This document shows, piece by piece, positions 24,364 through 28,807 of a DNA stretch of 28,807 nucleotides; position 1 is the first letter of the stretch; each line of letters begins with the position of its first letter. Location: NCBI GenBank assembly GCA_030602105.1, contig JAUWAK010000001.1, positions 1 to 28,807 on the forward strand. The letters are read 5' to 3'. The notes under the pieces are model-generated. The model saw only the letters and a program-made list of their open reading frames with translations. It was not told the origin of the DNA and did no database searches. The position numbers and the translations under genes were made by a program. Source of the DNA: Candidatus Aerophobota bacterium. Its GTDB lineage: Bacteria; Aerophobota; Aerophobia; Aerophobales; AE-B3A.

Positions 24364-26162
24364 GTTTAGAAAATAAATTAGACCATCTTCCTGATAAACC
24401 CGGAGTGTACATTTTCAATGATAGACATGGACGGGTTCTTTACGTGGGAAAGGCTCTGTCTCTCAAGAAACGGGTGCGTTCGTACTTTGGGGAGGGATGC
24501 ACATCTGCCCGTGTCGAATCACTCCTTTCTCAGCTTCAGGATCTGGAGTGGATTGTTACCGATTCTGAAACAGAAGCGTACCTCCTGGAGTATAATTTGA
24601 TAAAGCGACATCGTCCCACGTATAACATCCGCCTCAGAGACGATAAGTCCTATCCTTACATCAAACTCACTACTAATGAGGATTTTCCGAAGGCTTTCCT
24701 CACTCGAAACCCCAGGGTCGATGGGGCTCAGTATTTTGGTCCCTACACCAATGTGAAAGCGGCCAGAAGAGCTCTTGCATTAATTCATCGGTTCTTCCCC
24801 CTGCGTCGATGCAAGGGAAAACTAAGACTCAAAATCAGGCCCTGCCTTAATTACCATATTAAGGAGTGCACAGCTCCCTGTGTGGATAAGATTGACCGCA
24901 GGGACTACCTATCCTTGGTCAGGGGGGTCTCTCTTTTTCTTCAGGGGCACCACAGGGAACTTCTCTCTCAGCTTAAGCAGGATATGGATGAAGCTTGCCG
25001 GAAGGAGGAGTTCGAGAGAGCAGCAAAACTGAGAGACTCTATAGCGGCAATTGGGAGAATTGGCCAAACCCAGAAAGTTTCTTCCTTTCCTGGACAGGAC
25101 AAAGACTTGATAGGGATCGTATCTGAAAGAGGCGAAGGCTGTGGCATGGTTTTTCTCATTCGGGAAGGAAAGCTCATTGACAAGAAGCACTTCCTACTAA
25201 AGGTGGCTCCAAGGAGCATAGAAAAGGATATACTCACCTCGTTCCTCAAACAGTACTATGCTGAAGTCTCCTTTGTTCCGCCAGAAGTGCTTTTGCAGGG
25301 AGAGACACATGAGCGGATGGCCATAACAAGATGGCTCTCCGTGAGAAGGGGGGGTAGGGTGAATCTGGTGATCCCCAAAAGAGGAAAGAAGTTTAGATTG
25401 ATCAAGCTACTGGAAAAGAATGCCTATATGCTACTAAAGCAGGAGAGGCATGGGGAGACAGGAAAAGCTCTGCTTCAGCTTAGATCTTATATGAACCTTA
25501 AGAGAAAACCTTCAAGAATAGAAGGTTTTGATGTCTCCAACATTCACGGTAGATATCCCACCGGGTCGGTGGTAGTTTTTGAAGAAGGAAAACCCGCAAA
25601 ATCCGAGTATCGAAGATTTGGAGTCAAGAGGGTGAAAGGAATCGACGATTTCGCCATGCTTTCAGAAGTGATAGAGCGCCGTTATCGCCGTCTAGTGAAG
25701 GAAAAGGGAACTCTTCCCCACCTAATTCTGGTGGATGGAGGAAAGGGGCAGGTCTCCTCGTGCCTGAGGGTGCTGGGCGATCTTAATTTGGATGATCTTC
25801 CTGTGGCAGGGTTGGCCAAAGAACTGGAAGAGGTGTATGTTCCTGGCAAAAGCTCACCCCTAAATATACCACCAAACTCGGCTGCCCTGAAGCTCCTGCA
25901 GGAGATTCGAGACGAGGCGCACCGCTTTGCCCACACCTATCATATTAAATCCAGAGGAAAAAGACTAAGGGCCTCATCTCTAGATGAGATTCCAGGCGTG
26001 GGTAGAAAGACCAAAGAGCTTCTTCTCACCCGCCATAAATCCGTGGATCAAATAAGAAGCAAGAGTTGGACAAAGTTAGCGGAGATTCCTGGAATTGGAG
26101 AAAAACGGGCGAGAAAGATTTTGGATTATCTTTCAGGCAACTTAGATGCTTACGCCCCTTGA
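24360..26162 (+). CDS. uvrC: UvrC, excinuclease ABC subunit C
   Basis: UvrC makes both incisions around a UvrB-bound lesion in nucleotide excision repair. The 600-residue protein has the GIY-YIG domain (LPDKPGVYIFNDRHGRVLYV, then GKA; residues 8-90), the cysteine segment CKGKLRLKIRPCLNYHIKEC, a UVR helix pair near 200-235, the RNase-H-like nuclease half with IEGFDVSNIHG near 386, ILVDGGKGQ near 457 and DEAHRFAHTYH near 517, and two helix-hairpin-helix motifs (IPGVGRKTKELL, IPGIGEKRARKIL) at the end. The ATG at 24360 overlaps the previous stop and follows GGGAG; an ATG at 24336 lacks support. Confidence 0.97.
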   Translation: MSLENKLDHLPDKPGVYIFNDRHGRVLYVGKALSLKKRVRSYFGEGCTSARVESLLSQLQDLEWIVTDSETEAYLLEYNLIKRHRPTYNIRLRDDKSYPYIKLTTNEDFPKAFLTRNPRVDGAQYFGPYTNVKAARRALALIHRFFPLRRCKGKLRLKIRPCLNYHIKECTAPCVDKIDRRDYLSLVRGVSLFLQGHHRELLSQLKQDMDEACRKEEFERAAKLRDSIAAIGRIGQTQKVSSFPGQDKDLIGIVSERGEGCGMVFLIREGKLIDKKHFLLKVAPRSIEKDILTSFLKQYYAEVSFVPPEVLLQGETHERMAITRWLSVRRGGRVNLVIPKRGKKFRLIKLLEKNAYMLLKQERHGETGKALLQLRSYMNLKRKPSRIEGFDVSNIHGRYPTGSVVVFEEGKPAKSEYRRFGVKRVKGIDDFAMLSEVIERRYRRLVKEKGTLPHLILVDGGKGQVSSCLRVLGDLNLDDLPVAGLAKELEEVYVPGKSSPLNIPPNSAALKLLQEIRDEAHRFAHTYHIKSRGKRLRASSLDEIPGVGRKTKELLLTRHKSVDQIRSKSWTKLAEIPGIGEKRARKILDYLSGNLDAYAP

Positions 26163-26169
26163 TCGAGCC

Positions 26170-26667
26170 ATGAAGAATCTTTTGATCATTAAGCCAGACC
26201 TATTTTGGTTAGGAATGGTTGTGTCCGAAAGGAAAGTGGTGAGGCTCTGTTTTTCTTATTCCGAGAAGGGCATCCGGGAAGGTTTAGGGATCAAATCGAG
26301 TCAAAGGCCTTCTGCCTCTTCCCTTCTTCAGTCATTGAAAAGCGACATGACCGATTATTGGAAAGGGATGAGGGTGGACTTTTCCGGATACCCCCTGGAT
26401 TTAGCCGGTTACTCTCCTTTTTACAAAAAGGTATGGACCCAGACTCGTCTTATTCCTTATGGAGAGGTGCGCTCCTACAAGTGGGTAGCTGAGGCGATTG
26501 GCACTAGGGGATTTCGGGCAGTGGGGAAAGCTTTAGGGAATAATCCTTTTCCCATCATTGTGCCGTGCCACAGAGTCATCAAAGAAGATGGGGGGCTGGG
26601 AGGATTTTCTTCGGGCCTGGCGATAAAGAGGAGACTTTTGAAAATCGAAGGATTCCTGAAGGACTGA
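26170..26667 (+). CDS. ogt: Methylated-DNA-protein cysteine methyltransferase
   Basis: This suicide protein takes methyl groups from O6-methylguanine (and O4-methylthymine) onto its own cysteine. The 165-residue protein has a short N-terminal domain, then the DNA-binding helix-turn-helix (YGEVRSYKWVAEAIGTRGFR, then AVGKALGNNP) and the active site IVPCHRVI with Cys133, followed by GGLGGFSSGLAIKRRLL. ATG 26170 begins 7 bp after the uvrC stop; an in-frame ATG at 26146 would overlap uvrC by 17 bp. Neither start has a strong ribosome site. Pairing with uvrC makes a small DNA-repair block. Confidence 0.93.
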   Translation: MKNLLIIKPDLFWLGMVVSERKVVRLCFSYSEKGIREGLGIKSSQRPSASSLLQSLKSDMTDYWKGMRVDFSGYPLDLAGYSPFYKKVWTQTRLIPYGEVRSYKWVAEAIGTRGFRAVGKALGNNPFPIIVPCHRVIKEDGGLGGFSSGLAIKRRLLKIEGFLKD

Positions 26668-26683
26668 TGGCAGGCTTTTGCTA

Positions 26684-26711
26684 TTGCCTAACTCATCGAA
26701 GCTATTATAAT
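26684..26711 (+). promoter_or_regulatory. Promoter for secA
   Basis: TTGCCT (26684-26689), a 16-bp spacer and a perfect TATAAT (26706-26711). The start near 26718 gives a leader of about 58 nt that contains a hairpin. Confidence 0.65.
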
Positions 26712-26721
26712 GGTACAAAGC

Positions 26722-26744
26722 GTCGGAATCTTTGAGATTCTGAC
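26722..26744 (+). other. Hairpin in the secA leader or weak terminator after ogt
   Basis: GTCGGAATC (26722-26730) pairs with GATTCTGAC (26736-26744), 9 bp with one G-T, around TTTGA. CTCTTAGTTATTTT follows, only partly T-rich. If the promoter at 26684-26711 is used, the hairpin lies at the very 5' end of the secA mRNA; for read-through from ogt it may act as a terminator. Confidence 0.45.
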
Positions 26745-26775
26745 CTCTTAGTTATTTTGCTGCAAAGGATAGGCT

Positions 26776-28807
26776 ATGATTGGTAGGATTCTAGGTAAAG
26801 TTATTGGCACCAAACAGAAAAGGAGTATCAAGAAGCTTCTCCCTCTAGTTGGTGCCACAAATGCGTGGGAGAGAAAGACAAGCAAACTCTCGGACAAGGC
26901 GCTGCAAGGAAAAACAGACGAATTTAGAGGCAAGATAAAACCCCTGGTTGGCCGGATCGACAGCCTGAGGAGGGAAATATCCGAGCTTTCTGATATCGAG
27001 CAAGAAAGGGCAAGGGTCTCCCTTCAAGAAAAAAGAAAACAACTCGATGACCTTATTTATGATCTTCTTCCTGAGGCCTTTTCGGCGGTGCGGGAAGCGG
27101 CAAAAAGGACTATAGGCCTTCGTCTCTATGATGAGCAGCTTATGGGAGGAATAATTCTCCACCAGGGAGGTATAGCAGAGATGGCTAATGGTGAGGGTAA
27201 GACTCTGGTGGCTACGCTTCCTGTTTATCTCAATGCCCTGGAGGGGAAGGGAGTTCATGTGGTCACAGTCAATGATTATCTGGCCAAAAGAGATAGAGAT
27301 TGGATGGGACCGGTTTATGAGTTTCTGGGGCTTACGGCAGGGGTTATTCAGAACAAGCTGGACAGCATAAACAGGAAAAAAGCCTATGAGTGCGATATTA
27401 CCTATGGCACCAATAATGAGTTTGGGTTTGATTATCTCAGGGATAATATGGCCTCGAGGGTGGAGGATCAGGTACAAAGGGGTCATCACTATGTTATTGT
27501 CGATGAGGTAGATTCTATCCTGATTGATGAGGCGAGGACTCCTCTTATCATATCCGGGCCGGCGGAAGAGTCGACAGACAAATACCATAGAATTGATAGA
27601 CTTGTTCCCCGCTTAAAGGGACGTGAAGTGTTGAAGGATGAGAAAGAGGAAGGAGAAAGCACAGATTACGTGTGGAACCCGAAGGATCAGACCGTAGCTC
27701 TAACTGAGAAGGGAGTTAAGCGGGCGCAGGAGTTGCTAAGAGAGGGTGGTCTTCTCGCGAAAGACAAGAATCTCTTCGAGGGAGATAAGGATCACCCCGA
27801 GGATAGCATGGATCCGGAGACCCATAATTTGGTCACCCATATTAATCAGGCTCTCCGCGCTCACAGACTATTTGAAAAGGACAGGGATTATCTGGTCAAA
27901 GATGGAGAGATTGTCATTATTGATGAGTTTACGGGAAGGCTTATGCCGGGAAGACGCTGGAGCGATGGACTTCATCAGGCGGTGGAAGCCAAGGAGGGGG
28001 TAATGATCCGCAATGAAAACCAAACCCTGGCTACCATTACACTCCAGAACTACTTCAGGATGTATGACAAATTAGCAGGAATGACAGGGACAGCGGCTAC
28101 TGAGGCTGATGAATTCTTGAAAATATATAATCTGGAAGTGGTAAGCGTCCCCACTCATAAACCCACCATTCGGGAAAATGTTCCTGACCGAATCTATCAG
28201 ACAGAGAAGGCCAAATTTGAGGCGGTGATCAAAGAAGTAGAAAAACTTCACCAGGAAGGAACGCCCGTTTTGGTAGGGACGAGATCAGTGGAGAAGTCAG
28301 AAGCACTGAGCCGCTCTCTAAAAGAAAAAGGTGTACCTCACACCGTTCTCAATGCGAAGTATCATGAGAAGGAAGCCCAGATAGTGGCTCAGGCTGGTGA
28401 GAAGCGAGCGGTGACTATTGCCACCAACATGGCGGGAAGAGGGACCGACATTAAGTTAGGAAAAGGGGTAGAGGATCTAGGAGGCCTTTTTGTCATCGGA
28501 ACCGAACGCCATGAATCTCGTAGAATCGATAATCAGCTACGGGGAAGATCAGGCCGGCAGGGGGCCCCGGGCACTTCCCAGCTCCACGTTTCTCTCGAGG
28601 ATGAGCTGATGCGTCTTTTTGGCTCTGAAAGAATCGCCAGAATCATGCAGAGGCTGAAGATCCCGGAAGATCAACCCATTGAGCATCCTTGGGTTACCAA
28701 GGCCCTGGAAAGGGCACAGGAACAAGTGGAGAGAAGGAACTTCGATATAAGAAAACACCTCTTGGAATATGACGATGTGATGAATAAGCAAAGAGAGGTG
28801 ATCTACA
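26776..28807 (+). CDS. secA: SecA preprotein translocase ATPase, 3' end cut by the window edge
   Basis: SecA drives preproteins through SecYEG with ATP. About 677 codons are present from the ATG at 26776 (AAAGGA upstream). NBD1 has [20 protein letters not shown] near residue 134, [17 protein letters not shown] near 159, and [20 protein letters not shown] near 241. The preprotein crosslinking region follows, with the [20 protein letters not shown] stretch near 380. NBD2 has [13 protein letters not shown] near 551 and [13 protein letters not shown] near 590. Walker A reads ANGEGKT where many SecAs have KTGEGKT or ATGEGKT. The missing part is the rest of the helical scaffold and the C-terminal tail with any zinc motif. 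Its own promoter separates it from the uvrC-ogt run. Confidence 0.97.
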   Translation, partial: MIGRILGKVIGTKQKRSIKKLLPLVGATNAWERKTSKLSDKALQGKTDEFRGKIKPLVGRIDSLRREISELSDIEQERARVSLQEKRKQLDDLIYDLLPEAFSAVREAAKRTIGLRLYDEQLMGGIILHQGGIAEMANGEGKTLVATLPVYLNALEGKGVHVVTVNDYLAKRDRDWMGPVYEFLGLTAGVIQNKLDSINRKKAYECDITYGTNNEFGFDYLRDNMASRVEDQVQRGHHYVIVDEVDSILIDEARTPLIISGPAEESTDKYHRIDRLVPRLKGREVLKDEKEEGESTDYVWNPKDQTVALTEKGVKRAQELLREGGLLAKDKNLFEGDKDHPEDSMDPETHNLVTHINQALRAHRLFEKDRDYLVKDGEIVIIDEFTGRLMPGRRWSDGLHQAVEAKEGVMIRNENQTLATITLQNYFRMYDKLAGMTGTAATEADEFLKIYNLEVVSVPTHKPTIRENVPDRIYQTEKAKFEAVIKEVEKLHQEGTPVLVGTRSVEKSEALSRSLKEKGVPHTVLNAKYHEKEAQIVAQAGEKRAVTIATNMAGRGTDIKLGKGVEDLGGLFVIGTERHESRRIDNQLRGRSGRQGAPGTSQLHVSLEDELMRLFGSERIARIMQRLKIPEDQPIEHPWVTKALERAQEQVERRNFDIRKHLLEYDDVMNKQREVIY

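Overview
The window looks like a chromosomal housekeeping segment from an uncultivated diderm (Gram-negative-type) bacterium. An Omp85/BamA protein with POTRA repeats implies an outer membrane. The YidC is the long form with a periplasmic domain. ClpC, which is commoner outside the Proteobacteria, is also present. No phage, IS element, CRISPR array or rRNA operon is visible. The plus strand is noticeably purine-rich through most plus-strand genes. I cannot assign a phylum with confidence. The shuffled order of core genes and the unusual S2 protein suggest a candidate-phylum bacterium (something like Aerophobota, Omnitrophota or Atribacterota), but that is inference.

Layout. (1) 1-2836, minus strand: yidD-yidC-mnmE, tightly packed behind a consensus promoter; mnmE runs off the left edge. 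The usual rpmH-rnpA partners are missing upstream. (2) 2837-3197: divergent intergenic region with promoters and a hairpin. (3) 3198-11407, plus strand: hom, rpsB, tsf, pyrH, frr, then a LarA-family (nickel-pincer racemase/epimerase) gene and a transketolase that reads like a fusion of the two-subunit enzyme. S2 carries an extension of about 200 residues rich in Lys and Glu, built partly from 12-bp tandem repeats. (4) 11408-12494: a spacer holding a perfect 30-bp direct repeat, then argB. (5) 12495-14161: tRNA-Gly(CCC), tRNA-Arg(UCG), a small coiled-coil protein, an RNase HI that seems to start at CTG, and the RNase P RNA (rnpB), whose 5' strand lies inside the 3' end of the RNase H gene. (6) 14321-17620: a 57-residue two-helix membrane protein, rpmA without rplU, dnaB and purA (TTG start), closed by a terminator. 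(7) 17866-26667: clpC behind a good promoter, then bamA, lipB, rsmD, a TudS/DUF523-like Fe-S protein, uvrC and ogt, nearly all touching or overlapping. (8) 26776 to the end: secA from its own promoter, cut by the right edge.

How the genes relate. The content is mostly translation (S2, EF-Ts, RRF, L27, tRNAs, RNase P RNA, MnmE, RsmD), envelope biogenesis (YidC/YidD, SecA, BamA), replication and repair (DnaB, RNase H, UvrC, Ogt), nucleotide and amino-acid synthesis (PyrH, PurA, Hom, ArgB), and proteostasis (ClpC). The most notable points are the rnhA/rnpB overlap, in which the rnhA stop codon lies on the first bases of the conserved RNase P RNA GAGGAAAGTCC block; the CTG start of rnhA; the repeat-built S2 tail; the RsmD motif APPY in place of D/NPPY; and the duplicated 30-bp element in front of argB.
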